The notes beneath the pieces are model-generated. The model was given only the letters and a program-made list of their open reading frames with translations, was not told the DNA's origin and did not search any database. Made by a program: the position numbers and the translations under genes. This document shows, piece after piece, positions 10,171 through 22,369 of a stretch of 64,000 nucleotides of DNA; the first letter of the stretch is position 1, and each line of letters starts with the position of its first letter. Source of the DNA: Azorinus chamasolen (taxonomy: Eukaryota; Mollusca; Bivalvia; Cardiida; Solecurtidae). Location of the stretch: the NCBI GenBank assembly GCA_963576725.1, contig OY755243.1, positions 78,432,417-78,496,416 on the forward strand, in the 5' to 3' direction.

Positions 10171-10602
10171 TTAACCCTTTACTCCATAAATATGCATTTA
10201 TACACCTGTGCAAATAAAGTAGACCCAGATCAGATGGCTCATGTAGTAGCCATCTGATCAATCTGCTGTATTTGCTTATGATATAATATAGTGCAAATTG
10301 CATTAAATTATTTTTATTTTGTGTACAATATACATGTACTTATAATATGTTTACTTAAACCTTTCCCTTATATAAATGACTTTTCATGCATTTGCAAACA
10401 GAACAGACCCAAATCAGACGGCTCCTATAGCAGCTGTCTGATCAGGGTCTGATCTGTTTGTCAATGGAATTTGAAATATCTTTCTTTACTTTCAAAAATG
10501 GCTATACTGTCCCACTTTCCATATTTCATTACAACTATTTTGTCCATGAATATTCACTAGGTATTGAAATTTTGAATAAACATAGTACAGGGGAAGGGTT
10601 AA
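10171..10602. mobile_element. Two palindromic MITEs in series
   Basis: The first opens with TTAACCCTTTACTCC at 10171 and has the palindrome GACCCAGATCAGATGG (about 10200-10270). The second runs from TTAAACCTTTCCCTT (10355) to GAAGGGTTAA (10602) with its palindrome at about 10392-10462. The first is paralogous to 56880-57075. Confidence 0.7.
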
Positions 10603-10625
10603 AAGTACATCAATCTTAAGATATG

Positions 10626-12186
10626 AATAATAATATGAACTCATGAAGACGTAATGAAAATATCTGAAATTTTGAACATAAGTATAGATTAATTTATTCT
10701 TTCTGAATTGAAATTTGCCCCATCCCAGGGTCGGCTAGTTTTCTATAGAAACATAGTGAAATCTTTGAAAATGTTCTTTCCTGATTGTCTGGTGAGCGAT
10801 GTCAGGGCCATTCCGGCCCTCTTGTTGTTGTTTTCTTCCTTGTTATAGCATAGAATAGTGGGAAATTCAAGGTGAGAGTTCATAAAAAAATGAGGCGATC
10901 GAATGATATATATTTAATTTCAATGTGTAGCGGAATAAAAAAAAATCTCGATTGACAGAGCTGGGTGTTTCAGTAGCTGAATTTTAATGAAAGACTTTAT
11001 TTATTTAACGAGGGTAGCTCAATTAGTCATAATAACTAATCTACCTTGAGGCCCTCAAACAGAAGCATTTCATACAAAATACAAACAGTAAAACACAGAT
11101 ATATAGGCACAAGAAATCAATGTTTGTATTAACTCATTGCTTGCTAAGTAATTTTGCGTCTTTATAATAATGCTGTCTGCTTCAAGTTGCAGATCTATTC
11201 TACAAGGACACGCATTTGGATCCTGATAAAACTCTGAGTAACTTGGCATCTTATCTGGATCCAATCTGGTGTCATAGTTTTGATTTGCCACTGGCATCCA
11301 AATAGTTGATATAAAGCTGTTGTTGCACAAAAAACTAAATGCATATAAATGACATTTGACCCCGATTCAGATGGATGAATGCACGGGCTATTAAACCACA
11401 TATTTGTGACGTCATTTACCCATGCTGTCATTACTATAAATTTATACCAGAAACTATTTTTGCTCAGTATTAGTTAAAATAAAACGTCCTCTGCTTCAAA
11501 TTTAGAAAAATGCAGTTAGAGTGTAAACTAATTGAACCTGATGAGTCGCTGAGTCATTTATCATCTCATCTGATCCAAACTGTATGCACAAGGTTTAAGA
11601 CGAATTGAAAGAATGAATGAAAGGCTTGAGAGTAGCCCAATTAATCCAAATGAATGAATGAATGAATGCTAAAATACTCTTATTTACTGAGGGTAGTTCG
11701 ATTTGTCTATTAGAATTGCTAATTATCCCGAGACCTTGTAAATCAGTACATTTCATACATCTATATGCAAAAGTAACAATCACAGAACATATTGATAAAC
11801 AATGTGTCCAATGCAGTATTTACACTAAACCATTTCAATAATGCAAAATGAAATCAGCATAATTATACAAACTACATAAACAAATACACGTATAAAGAAT
11901 GGTTATATGTACTCATATCTACAGTATTTGATAGACAAACAAGAGCAGACCCAGATCAGACCAAGACGGTTTAAATTATGTCTGGTATTTCAGATCTACT
12001 CTGTAAAATGCAAAGGCATCAAAATGTTTTGATATGAAGTAACTGTAATGTGTTATCTGATATCACTGCTCATGTGTTTTAAAAGGTGTATCGATGGGGT
12101 AAAGAGTGAACCTTTTCCTTATTGAATATTCATGTCAGAAATAATGTCTTCAAGACTTTACAAATACTTATTAAAGTATTTCTGTA
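10626..12186 (+). repeat. Left copy of a 1.56-kb direct duplication flanking a LINE
   Basis: Nearly identical to 18813-20372, with about half a dozen differences including one indel in an A run. Both copies contain the 3' end of a family A element (GGGCCATTCCGGCCCTCTTG), the same 86-codon spurious frame, and a palindromic repeat with GAGCAGACCCAGATCAGACC. The flanks diverge abruptly on both sides. The right copy starts exactly at the LINE poly(A). Confidence 0.9.
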
Positions 12187-13589
12187 GTATACTTTGCTAC
12201 ACCAGTCACACGATAGGAATGCTCAACAGAAAGACGAAGGTTTAGATACAGATGTGAAAACGCCATAGGAGACCTTCATGTACAACAGACTAGGTCCAGA
12301 TCAAACGGCGCCTGTAGGAGACGTCTGATCGGGATCTGCTCTGTTTGTTCATGATATAATATGAGTCTGATTATACAGTTTTTGTCGAAGCAAACAATTC
12401 CTTTGGAAATAGTTCGTGATAATAAATAGCTTTATTACATTTAATATATTGGCATACTCTTAAATATCGGTTAACCCTTCCTTCAAATAGAGGTTTTTTT
12501 TACACATCTACATACGGAGTAGACCCAGATCAGAAGGCTACTACAGAAGCCGTCTTAGCAGGGTCTGCTCTGTGTATCGTTTACTTTTTTACTTATGGAT
12601 CTTGGATCTGTATCTTTAGGTTCGAAAAGCCCCCCACTCCCCCTTTTTTCATTGTAACCTTTTTGTTAGCAAATACTCCCGGAAGGGAATGGTTTTTTGT
12701 TTTTTTTCAATGTGATTTTTCTCTTCTGTTTCTTCTCCTGTTTCTTTTATATACATTGTCTGGGGCATAACTGTTTTTTTTTTTTATATAAGTCTTAGTG
12801 ATATGACAATTTGATGTATAATCATTAGAAAAAGTGTCTGTCATGAGCAAAACTGAATTTTATTCGACCTTGACTTTTGATCTCAAGGTCATTTTTATGT
12901 ACCTTATATAGTTAATATGTCCATATCGGAACGTTTGCTTAGACTTTAGAAATTTGGAATGTGATTATGTCATTCAAGTGTATCATACCAGACTGTCCTT
13001 CACTTGACTTTTGTCAGTGACAATAGTGTCAAAAGTACGTACCTTAAATAGGAAACTTTTACCGTAACTGTTTTTGTGATATAGCAGTATAGCTTTCAAG
13101 TGACATTGACCCTTGACTCCAATGTCATTTTTTATTTTTTTCTTGAATAGGAAAGTACTTTGGATTTAAAGTACGTTGTCTGTTAACCTAAGCCTTATAT
13201 ATGTGTGCGATATTATAGCAATTGGTTCAACTAATTTTGATAAGCTCGGAAAGCTTGCTGATGTGTTCATAGATATGCTGCATATATGACAATGTATAAA
13301 CAAATCAGATTTATTTATAAACATTGTGGCAACATGGTAAAAACTAGACTTAAAAGAAATACTTAATTGGGAATTTACTTGTATTATAATCTTTGAATAT
13401 TTTTTCAGGGTATTTTAGGTGTGTGATTTCTGCCATTGAATTTCTTTGGTGAAATGTTTGTGTGTGATTATTATGTATTTGTTTTTGTTTTTTATGCTAT
13501 TACCTTTTTTGTTTATCTTGCTGTCCAGGTCAATGACACAAATATTTTATGCACATTAATGTACGGTTCCCCTTTCAACAAAACTGGAA
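12187..13589. other. Non-coding stretch between the left duplicate and the LINE ORF2
   Basis: It holds two palindromic MITE cores (about 12283-12350 and 12512-12580, the second opening with TTAACCCTTCC at 12471), T-rich runs and decayed TGACCTTGACTTTTGA-type sequence. No ORF1 is recognisable. It is either host sequence or a 5' transduced part of the LINE insertion. Confidence 0.5.
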
Positions 13590-15284
13590 ATGGAGAGTCT
13601 CGGAATCCTGTCTCTGAATTGTAGAGGGTTGCACGGTAAACGGAAAAGACTGAATGTTTTCCATCATCTAAAATCCCTAAAATATGATATATTCTGTCTT
13701 CAAGATACCCATTTTACCCAAGATCTATACAAAACTATTTATACAGAATGGGGGTCTGAAGTTTACTTAAGCTGTAATTCCTCAAATAGCCGTGGAGTAG
13801 CAGTGCTTTTTAGAAAATGTGATTTTAAGGTACATAATGAAATAATTGATCCGTATGGGAATTATGTTTTACTGGATATTAGTGTACAAGATGTTAGATT
13901 TACCCTAGTATCGATATATGGACCAAATAGTGATACACCTTCTTTTTATAATAACATTTTTGACATCATAGATAGCATCGGAAATATGACATATTTAATA
14001 TGCGGAGATTTTAATTTAGTTTTGGATCCAGATCTAGATTATTATAATTATAAACATTTAAACAACAAAAAATCAAGAGAAGTTCTTTTAAGTCACATTT
14101 CAAATAGGGGTTTAATAGATCCTTTTAGGGAAATGAATCCAGAAAAGAAACGTTATACTTGGAGAAAACAAAAACCCATACAACAAGCTCGTTTAGATTT
14201 TTTCCTTATTTCGCAATCCTTGTCCGTTTATTCTAGTAACTCCTCTATAGAACATAGTTTTCAATCAGACCACTCCATAATTACGACAATGTTTCAATTT
14301 AACAATTTTGAACACCAGTCTGGACTTTGGAAACACAACAATTCCTTACTTAAAGACTTAGTATATATTCAAACAATAAACAAGAAAATAGACGATGTAA
14401 TAGAACAATATGCATTACCAGTTTATAATAGAGAGTCAATTAAAGATATACCAAAACAGGAAATACAATTTAGCATTAGTGACCAATTATTCCTGGATAC
14501 TTTGTTAATGGAGATAAGAGGTAAATCAATCTCATATGGTTCGTTTAAAAAAAGGCAAACAAAAGTAACAGAAATAGAATTAATAAATAAAATACGTGAC
14601 TTAGAGCAAAATTTAGCGGAACATAATTTAGAAGAGCATTCATTTTTAACCAAGGAATTAAGAAACATTAACGACGAAAAAATGAGAGGTTCAGTCATAA
14701 GGTCTAAAGTTAAATGGAGTATAGAAGGGGAAAAACCAACCAAATATTTTTGTGGACTAGAGAAATCTAATATCATATCAAAGACAATTCAGAAAATTAT
14801 AAGAGAGGATGGGTCGGAAATCACAAACCAAACAGATATTTTAGCTGAAACAAAACTTTTTTATGAAACCTTATACAAAGCAAGAGATGAAACAGCAACA
14901 AAAGAACAATTAAATGTCTTTTTTAAAAACGAATATATACCTAGACTGAGCAATCAAGAGTCAAAAAGTATAGAAGGTGAAATAACACTAAATGAAGCAA
15001 CGAATACTTTGAAAAATATGAAAAACAATCGTAGCCCGGGGACGTCCGGCTTCAGTGCAGATTTCTATAAGGTAGTTTGGGCTAAGATAGGTATTTTTGT
15101 TGTTAGAGCTCTTAATGAAGCATTTAATATGAATGTATTGGCAACCACTCAGACACAGGGCTTAATTACATGTATTCCAAAAGGAAGTAAATCAAAATGC
15201 CTTCTTAAAAACTGGCGCCCAATCACATTACTAAACACTGTTTATAATATTGGAACTGGATGTATTGCAAACAAACTTCGGAAA
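13590..15284 (+). pseudogene. LINE ORF2, 5' part: endonuclease and start of RT
   Basis: Starts at a true ATG (MESLGILSLNCRGLHG). Endonuclease motifs in order: LSLNCRGL, LQDTHF, GVAVLFRK, SIYGPNSD, LICGDFNLVLD, then RLDFFLIS and SDHSIITTMF. The linker carries TKYFCGLEKSN. The RT begins with NNRSPGTSGFSADFYKVVW and KNWRPITLLNTVYNI and is cut after CIANKLRK by the nested insertion. The reading frame happens to stay open for about 100 codons into the inserted DNA (to 15584), which should not be taken as LINE protein. Confidence 0.85.
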
Positions 15285-16175
15285 ACCTTTTCTAAATTTT
15301 ATTATCGAAATTTACCTCTCATTAGTAAATATAATTGCAATCTACGGACGTTACTGCGACAAGGCATTTCTCAACCAGAATTTTATGGGGATGTTATCTA
15401 CAAACTTAGGAAAATTCGGGGTCATATCCATTTTCATGATTTGTTTATAAAACGCATTAAACAATTTAAAAAGAAAGGTTATGATCCTATTATATTGCAA
15501 CACACTGCATGTTTGGTTATCGACCCTTTTACAGTCGGTAGCTACGCTTCCCTCTTTGCTTGCGCGATGACAGGCCGAGGGTAGTACTCTATGATGGTAT
15601 ACTCTTAAACTTGGATACAGGAGGAGCTTACCAGACTCATGTATTATTTTTTCCCTGTCGTGCCCTTAACGGCTTACCTGCAGGTGCTCTGACTTCAGCA
15701 AAGCCATTGAGTACATATTTGACGGATTGTCACAGTTATTATGCTATGTTTTACATGTTGTCCTGTGTTCACCGTCGTCTATGTTGTGGGTAAGTCCAGC
15801 GGGGATACCTTTATTTACAATATTTGTAAAGCTAGGTTGACTTTGAGAGAAGTGTGAGGTTAGGACGTCCGTAAACCGGTTTAAACCCCCAGTGGTGTTT
15901 TTGCTGCTGACCGTGCCAAGGCGGTACTCTCTTTGTCACCCTTCCTTTTGTTTGCCTTGCGTCTTTGTGCTTGTGGTTTGTTCATGTTGTGGAACGTTTG
16001 TCCCTGTTTCTTGTGTGTCTTTTGGTGTTTTCTGTGTTCATTTCGTATGTGTGTGTGCGTGTGCGTTTGGGTGTGTGGTTGTGTGTGTGTGTGTGTCATG
16101 CTGTCTATCGGTGTTTTGGTGGTGGTTGCGTCTTGCATGTGGCTTTGCCTGCTTGACTTTACTACTTTTCCATTT
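15285..16175 (+). mobile_element. Nested 5'-truncated retroelement inside the LINE RT
   Basis: An insertion of about 890 bp sits between LINE codons for LRK and SLLPSII, with a possible AAA target duplication. Its first 300 bp are open in the same frame and include QPEFYGDVIYKLRKI and HTACLVIDPFTVGSYASL. This recalls a conserved phrase of uncharacterised invertebrate mobile-element proteins, a weak identification from memory. The 3' part has GACCGTGCCAAGGCGG, a GT-rich low-complexity stretch, and the end GACTTTACTACTTTTCCA. The last 250 bp recur inverted at 46684-46927 with the same 3' terminus, as expected for 5'-truncated copies of one retroelement. Confidence 0.65.
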
Positions 16176-17825
16176 AAATCTTTGTTACCAAGCATAATAC
16201 ATACTGACCAAACAGGGTTCCTTAAAGGTCGATTCATTGGTGAAAATACTAGACTAATATACGATATACTTCATTATACCGAAGAAAACGACATTCCTGG
16301 CATTTTACTTTTAATAGATTTCGAAAAGGCTTTTGATTCCCTCTCATGGTCTTTTGTAAATAAAACTTTGAAACATTTTAACTTTGGACACGATATACAA
16401 AGATGGTTTAAAATTTTCTATAAAGATGCAACCTCTACTGTAACTCAATGTGGCTTCCTGTCGGACTTTTTCAATGTCCGTAGGGGCTGTAGGCAGGGTG
16501 ATCCTTTAAGTTGTTACATCTTCATTTTATGTGCAGAAATTTTATCTATTCATTTAAGATCTAATCCTAAAATTACTGGCATTACCATTAATGATACAGA
16601 ATATAAATTATCACAATTTGCAGACGACACAAGCGTTATATTAGACGGATCTAGTGAATCATTAAATGAAACACTGAATGCACTTTCAAATTTTTCTTTG
16701 ATATCAGGCTTAAAAGTAAATTTTGATAAAACTAAGGTGGTCTGGATAGGTAAGAAAAAAGATAGCTCAGATACAATTAAAACTAAATGGAAACTGACAT
16801 GGAATCAACAGCAGTTTAGTATGCTAGGCATAAATTTTCATGTCGACCTAACTAAAATGATTGACTTGAATTATAAATTTAAAATTGAAGAGATAGAAGA
16901 TACAATTAAAAAGTGGAGCAGACGTATTCTATCTCCCATTGGAAAAATTACAGTCGTTAAAACTCTTATAATTGCAAAGCTAAATCATTTATTTCTTTCC
17001 TTACCAAACCCTTCTGATGAAATTTTGAAGAAACTAGAAAATACCTTGTTTCATTTTATATGGAATGGCCCTCACAAGATTAAAAAAGAAGTAGTGGTCA
17101 AAGATTACACAGAAGGTGGTCTTAGAATGGTGAATATCAAGGCTTTTATAGAGTCTTTAAAGATCACGTGGATAAGAAGATTATTACATTGTGAAAGCAG
17201 ATGGTCAACAATTACCAAGAAATATGTAGACGTAGAAAGATTAATGAATTGTGGTAAACATTATCCCGAGCTATTATCTTCTAAATGCAGTAATAAATTC
17301 TGGGCTCATGTTTTTGAAGCATTTTCAAAGTTAATATGTACTCGGTGTATGGGGAAAGAAAACATTGTCAACTTTCCCCTTTTCTATAACCATATGCTCT
17401 TAATTAGGTCACAAAGTTTTTTCCTAAAATCGTGGTTTCGTGCAGGAATACACTGTATTGGTGATTTGCTAAACGAAAATAACTCGATCATAGGGTTCGA
17501 ACAGTTGAAAGTAAAATACAATCTTAAAACTGACTTTTTAACTTATAATGGTGTTATATGTGCATTGCAAGTAACAGCAAGAAAGTTGGATATAATTTTG
17601 AAAGAAGCTGAACCTTTGCACAAACCCTATATACCCCCTTATATTGATCTCATTATTAAGGACAGCAAAGGTGCCAAACGATTTTACAATGCTTTGAATA
17701 TAAATAAAACTGAGCCAAAATGTATTTACACTTGGAATAACAAATTAACAGCACATATCTCGGATAAAAAATGGAGAGACATATTTTCGTTGCCATTCAA
17801 AATTACTACCGATACACAAATATAG
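16176..17825 (+). pseudogene. LINE ORF2, middle part: RT catalytic core, ending in a nonsense codon
   Basis: Resumes in frame after the insertion with SLLPSIIHTDQTGFLKG. Then come GRFIGENTRLIYDIL, LLIDFEKAFDSLSW, RRGCRQGDPLSCYIF and the catalytic QFADDTSVIL, followed by the thumb and C-terminal region (ILSPIGKITVVKTLI). TAG at 17823-17825 interrupts TDTQI-WFQVRVIHRLL, where family members usually carry a glutamine codon (from memory), so a CAG to TAG change is likely. An upstream methionine frame from 15933 is an artefact of inserted GT-rich DNA. Confidence 0.85.
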
Positions 17826-18263
17826 TGGTTCCAGGTAAGAGTCATTCATAGACTTTTAGGAGTAAATTCATACCTCACTAAAATGAAATACACGGACGAT
17901 CCACTTTGTACCTTTTGTAAAAGTAATCGGGAAACGATTGAACATCTGTTTTGGCACTGCCCAATTACCTTAAACCTAATACAAAATATGTTTGATCTAC
18001 ACCATTTTAGAGAATTAAGTTTAGAAATTATGTTATTTGGATACTCAAATACTTTAGATACAGCTTATGATCTCGTGCTCATGTTCTTCAAAATGTATAT
18101 TTTTCAATGCAGAAACCTGAAATTTCTTCCAACTGAGCAAGGTGCACAAAAATACATATCTTTTAAATACAATCTGCTTAGCCAGACCGCCTTACAAAAT
18201 AACAACGAATATAAATTTAAAAAAACATGGCAAAATATAGAACATCTGTTTCAAAAATCTTAA
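17826..18263 (+). pseudogene. LINE ORF2, C-terminal part with zinc knuckle
   Basis: Continues in the same frame after the TAG: WFQVRVIHRLLGVNSYL, then CTFCKSNRETIEHLFWHC (C-x2-C-x9-H-x4-C), a C-terminal knuckle typical of Tx1/L1-type ORF2. The frame ends at 18263, followed by about 500 bp of 3' UTR. Confidence 0.8.
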
Positions 18264-18781
18264 AATACAGTGTGTTTTTAGACGAAGATCTTAAAATATC
18301 TGTGTACTGATACATGTAGGATGTAAACAATAAAAGCATAATAAACAAATAACCGGCCTGGCAGCTTTTTGTGTTTTTGTGTTTGTTTTTTGGTTTGTTT
18401 TTTCTTTTTTATTATAATTTTGTTTTCATTTTCGTTGTTCAGTATGTTAATATTATAATTCAGCTGAACAGGTTCTTGCAGCGACTGCCTTTGAATGATT
18501 GTTCTTAGACAAAAAGATTAAAAGTATCATAAAAGATTTGAACCAAAACTAGTAAGATGATAGCCTTTTGTCTAACACTAGCTTAACATTTAAATGTATA
18601 ACAACTCATTACAAAAACGTTGTTATCGTTATATTCGTTTTATGTACGATATCCATTCTTTACTGCTTGTAAATTTATGTTTTGTATGCAGGTTTGTAAG
18701 ATGTGGAGGGGGATGGTTCTCCGACCCTCACATATCAAAAGGACGGGGAAAATAAATGGGGTCCCTCGCTGCAGGGCCTGG

Positions 18782-18812
<31 letters not shown>

Positions 18813-18813
<1 letters not shown>

Positions 18814-20372
18814 ATAATAATATGAACTCATGAAGACGTAATGAAAATATCTGAAATTTTGAACATAAGTATAGATTAATTTATTCTTTCTGAATTGAAA
18901 TTTGCCCCATCCCAGGGTCGGCTAGTTTTCTATAGAAACATAGTGAAATCTTTGAAAATGTTCTTTCCTGATTGTCTGGTGAGCGATGTCAGGGCCATTC
19001 CGGCCCTCTTGTTGTTGTTTTCTTCCTTGTTATAGCATAGAATAGTGGGAAATTCAAGGTGAGAGTTCATAAAAAATGAGGCGATCGAATGATATATATT
19101 TAATTTCAATGTGTAGCGGAATAAAAAAAAATCTCGATTGACAGAGCTGGGTGTTTCAGTAGCTGAATTTTAATGAAAGACTTTATTTATTTAACGAGGG
19201 TAGCTCAATTAGTCATAATAACTAATCTACCTTGAGGCCCTCAAACAGAAGCATTTCATACAAAATACAAACAGTAAAACACAGATATATAGGCACAAGA
19301 AATCAATGTTTGTATTAACTCATTGCTTGCTAAGTAATTTTGCGTCTTTATAATAATGCTGTCTGCTTCAAGTTGCAGATCTATTCTACAAGGACACGCA
19401 TTTGGATCCTGATAAAACTCTGAGTAACTTGGCATCTTATCTGGATCCAATCTGGTGTCATAGTTTTGATTTGCCACTGGCATCCAAATAGTTGATATAA
19501 AGCTGTTGTTGCACAAAAAACTAAATGCATATAAATGACATTTGACCCCGATTCAGATGGATGAATGCACGGGCTATTAAACCACATATTTGTGACGTCA
19601 TTTACCCATGCTGTCATTACTATAAATTTATACCAGAAACTATTTTTGCTCAGTATTAGTTAAAATAAAACGTCCTCTGCTTCAAATTTAGAAAAATGCA
19701 GTTAGAGTGTAAACTAATTGAACCTGATGAGTCGCTGAGTCATTCATCATCTCATCTGATCCAAACTGTATGCACAAGGTTTAAGACGAATTGAAAGAAT
19801 GAATGAAAGGCTTGAGAGTAGCCCAATTAATCCAAATGAATGAATGAATGAATGCTAAAATACTCTTATTTACTGAGGGTAGTTCGATTTGTCTATTAGA
19901 ATTGCTAATCATCCCGAGACCTTGTAAATCAGTACATTTCATACATCTATATGCAAAAGTAACAATCACAGAACATATTGATAAACAATGTGTCCAATGC
20001 AGTATTTACGCTAAACCATTTCAATAATGCAAAATGAAATCAGCATAATTATACAAACTACATAAACAAATACACGTATAAAGAATGGTTATATGTACTC
20101 ATATCTACAGTATTTGATAGACAAACAAGAGCAGACCCAGATCAGACCAAGACGGTTTAAATTATGTCTGGTATTTCAGATCTACTCTGTAAAATGCAAA
20201 GGCATCAAAATGTTTTGATATGAAGTAACTGTAATGTGTTATCTGATATCACTGCTCATGTGTTTTAAAAGGTGTATCGATGGGGTAAAGAGTGAACCTT
20301 TTCCTTATTGAATATTCATGTCAGAAATAATGTCTACAAGACTTTACAAATACTTATTAAAGTATTTCTGTA
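18813..20372 (+). repeat. Right copy of the 1.56-kb direct duplication
   Basis: Begins immediately at the LINE poly(A) tail and ends at ATTTCTGTA, after which it diverges from the left copy. It has the same content and near-identity as 10626-12186. Confidence 0.9.
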
Positions 20373-20399
20373 AAATAATTTAGATATGATTCTATAGTG

Positions 20400-20678
20400 C
20401 AACAAGATTCACCTGATATTGACCTTTATACAAGAATAAATTAAAGTGAGATGATGCAGTATATATCAATACTCACCAGTACATTGCATATAATGCACGG
20501 GAGACACGATATAATCCATCTGAGGCACATTTTTGGCGATACATTTGTCAATGGTGAATGGTATTTAATCTGGTACCATGCGCATTCTTGTATAAATAAT
20601 TCACAGATATTACCGAAGATATATATAGATACCCAGCGTATGATAATAGAGGTCAGCAATGTCAGGTGAATCTTGTTG
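20400..20678. mobile_element. Short inverted-repeat element (MITE)
   Basis: It opens CAACAAGATTCACCTGATAT and closes with the inverted TCAGGTGAATCTTGTTG (15 or more matching bases, imperfect further in). It is 279 bp long. Open frames on both strands are short and without domains. No target duplication is obvious. Confidence 0.6.
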
Positions 20679-21242
20679 GACTATGTACAGTTTCTGTGAT
20701 AGCCAAATCTCATTAATATTCATGATGACAGTATTTGTTATATGAATATTCATGGAGTAAAGGGTTAAAAAACTAGTGTTTGTTTAATTCAGGGCTAATG
20801 TCATAATTTTACGGGGTAACAATATTTCTTAACACCAGTCCAGAAAAGCCTAAAGGGTTAAATAACTGTCTTTGACTATCAGTGTTGACCCCCAAAGTTA
20901 AATTACAGTCTTTCACTATCAGTATCGATCCCCAAAGTAATATTATTTTTGTATAGAATTCAAACTGAACTAAACAGGTCCAAAATATTCCTCTGATATA
21001 AACACTATTTTGTGCCTTTTGCAAACAGTGTAGACACAAATCAAATGGCTCCTGTTCGCTTATGGAAACGTAGAGCTCTGATCCAACAGATTTTGTCTAA
21101 GCCTGAAATTCTCTTGAAAAAAAATTATCTTATGAAAATTAAGTTATTGAATATTCATGAAGTGATCACTTCAGGCATACATGTGCACTAGGAAAAGGGT
21201 TATCTTACCATACTCAGTAGATTGTAGAGACAATAATTGGTG

Positions 21243-21486
21243 TTAACACTTTTCCTCATATAAATGCCTTTCCATGCATTTGTAAACAGAGTAGACCCAG
21301 ATCAGACATCATCTGTAAGAGCCATCTGATCAGGGTCTGCTCTGTTTGCTTATGACATGTTAATGATATACATGTAAGTCTGATTCTAGTTTTTGTCAAA
21401 GAAATATTATAAACATTATATTATTAACATTATAAACATTATAAAAAATTCAGCCAATAAATATTCACAATGTAATAAAAGGTTAA
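21243..21486. mobile_element. Palindromic MITE ending 22 bp before exon 1
   Basis: Runs from TTAACACTTTTCCTC to AAAAGGTTAA, with the family palindrome near 21290-21345. The exon at 21509 starts 22 bp after its end, so the splice acceptor context (ATCTTTGTAG) lies directly against the repeat. Confidence 0.7.
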
Positions 21487-21508
21487 GCAATGGACAATAT
21501 CTTTGTAG

Positions 21509-21910
21509 GTGATGTCGTGGTCTGCAGTGATGGCAACCTCAAAGAGTCTACTGCCTACTGAGGAGAAGGCATACTTCCTGAAGTACCTTGCACTGCTTAC
21601 AGATGGTGGAAGACTTGTCCTACTCGACCATTGCAACTTGCGCAGCAGATCTCATGATCTTGTTGTTGAATTGAGAAAAAGTGGTGTTCAATCACAATTA
21701 AAATCTCTTTACTATCCTATCTCAAAGCAAGATAGGAAATTGCTTAACAACGATCAGTATCTGTTGCTGTTCCCACCATCAGGCCAACCAGACACTTCCA
21801 AATTCGATGTATCTTTGTTGTATTGCTTGCTGCGAAATGTACTTAAACCACCAGTAAAAGATCGAACAGTGGAAGCAGATGTCGACCGCCTTAGGATACT
21901 GAGGAATCGG
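21509..21910 (+). CDS. HEPN-STAND-ankyrin gene, exon 1 of the visible model: DZIP3-like HEPN domain
   Basis: 402 bp, phase 0 at both ends, between acceptor CTTTGTAG and donor GTAAGC. A likely start ATG is at 21512 (MSWSAVMATSK), possibly joined to an upstream non-coding exon that was not found. The product carries EKAYFLKYLALLTDGGRLVLL, YLLLFPPSGQPDTSKFDVSL, LLYCLLRN and the terminal DRLRILRNR. This order matches the DZIP3/hRUL138-like HEPN family common in molluscan proteins. The terminal RN is the first half of the HEPN R-x4-6-H motif; the histidine comes from exon 2. The family is known for RNA binding and putative RNase activity; action on RNA here is inference. Identification rests on motif recall, not a search. 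Confidence 0.75.
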
Positions 21911-22194
21911 GTAAGCACAGTAAAACCTGTCTTTAGAGACCTTTCATTTACTGAACATAGGAGTTCAAAAAGCAGGTGGTTGTTTAATGCAAGGCAAAAG
22001 TAATTGCTTTTGACCTGCATTGAGCTATTACCTGCCTATATTATAGGCCCATAATTATATAAAAAAATCACAACAGTAAAAAAGACCCTTTTCCATGTTC
22101 CATTTATTGATAAATGATAGTGCATGAATATTCATGAGGTGTAGGAATTTTTAATACAGGGAAAAGGTAAAGCAAACAGAGCTCCTACATCTGG

Positions 22195-22369
22195 GTCCAT
22201 GCTTATAAAGCTTTTTAGTTGAGTCTGAGTTAGTTCTCAAGCTTTTGATTGGTCAGATCTGAGTTCTCAAGCTTTTGATTGGTCAGATTTGAGCCAAAGG
22301 CTCAAATCTGACCAATCTAAAACTTGGGAACGAACTCAAGACTCCACTAAAAAGCTAATAAGCATGGAC
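22195..22369. repeat. Large foldback (long inverted repeat)
   Basis: GTCCATGCTTATAAAGCTTT at the left pairs with the inverted AAAAGCTAATAAGCATGGAC at the right. The arms continue inward to TTGAGCC-AAA-GGCTCAA. The left arm contains an extra copy of a segment with TCAAGCTTTTGATTGGTCAG. It lies in intron 1 of the HEPN-STAND gene. Confidence 0.8.

Larger units (their letters stand above)
13590..18812 (+). mobile_element. Tx1/L1-like LINE, disabled, with nested insertion and poly(A) tail
   Basis: ORF2 is recognisable from ATG 13590 to 18263, followed by a 3' UTR with AATAAA (18751-18756) and an A run (about 18782-18811). It is broken by a nested element at about 15285-16175 and an in-frame TAG at 17823-17825. 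No ORF1 was found upstream, so the 5' end is missing or unrecognised. The style of the RT C-terminal part (WSRRILSPIGKITVVKTLI, GGLRMVNIKAFIESLK) is that of the Tx1/L1 group. A 1.56-kb direct duplication flanks the whole insertion. Confidence 0.85.

Noticed and set aside
11070..11330. 86-codon - strand frame conserved identically at 19256-19516
   Set aside because: Identity is explained by the recent 1.56-kb duplication; no domain or codon-level conservation can be argued.
15933..16175. N-terminal Cys/Val-rich membrane-like segment of the open frame 15933-17825
   Set aside because: It is GT-rich low-complexity DNA of the nested retroelement, read in frame with the LINE RT by chance. The same holds for the frames at 46633-47054.
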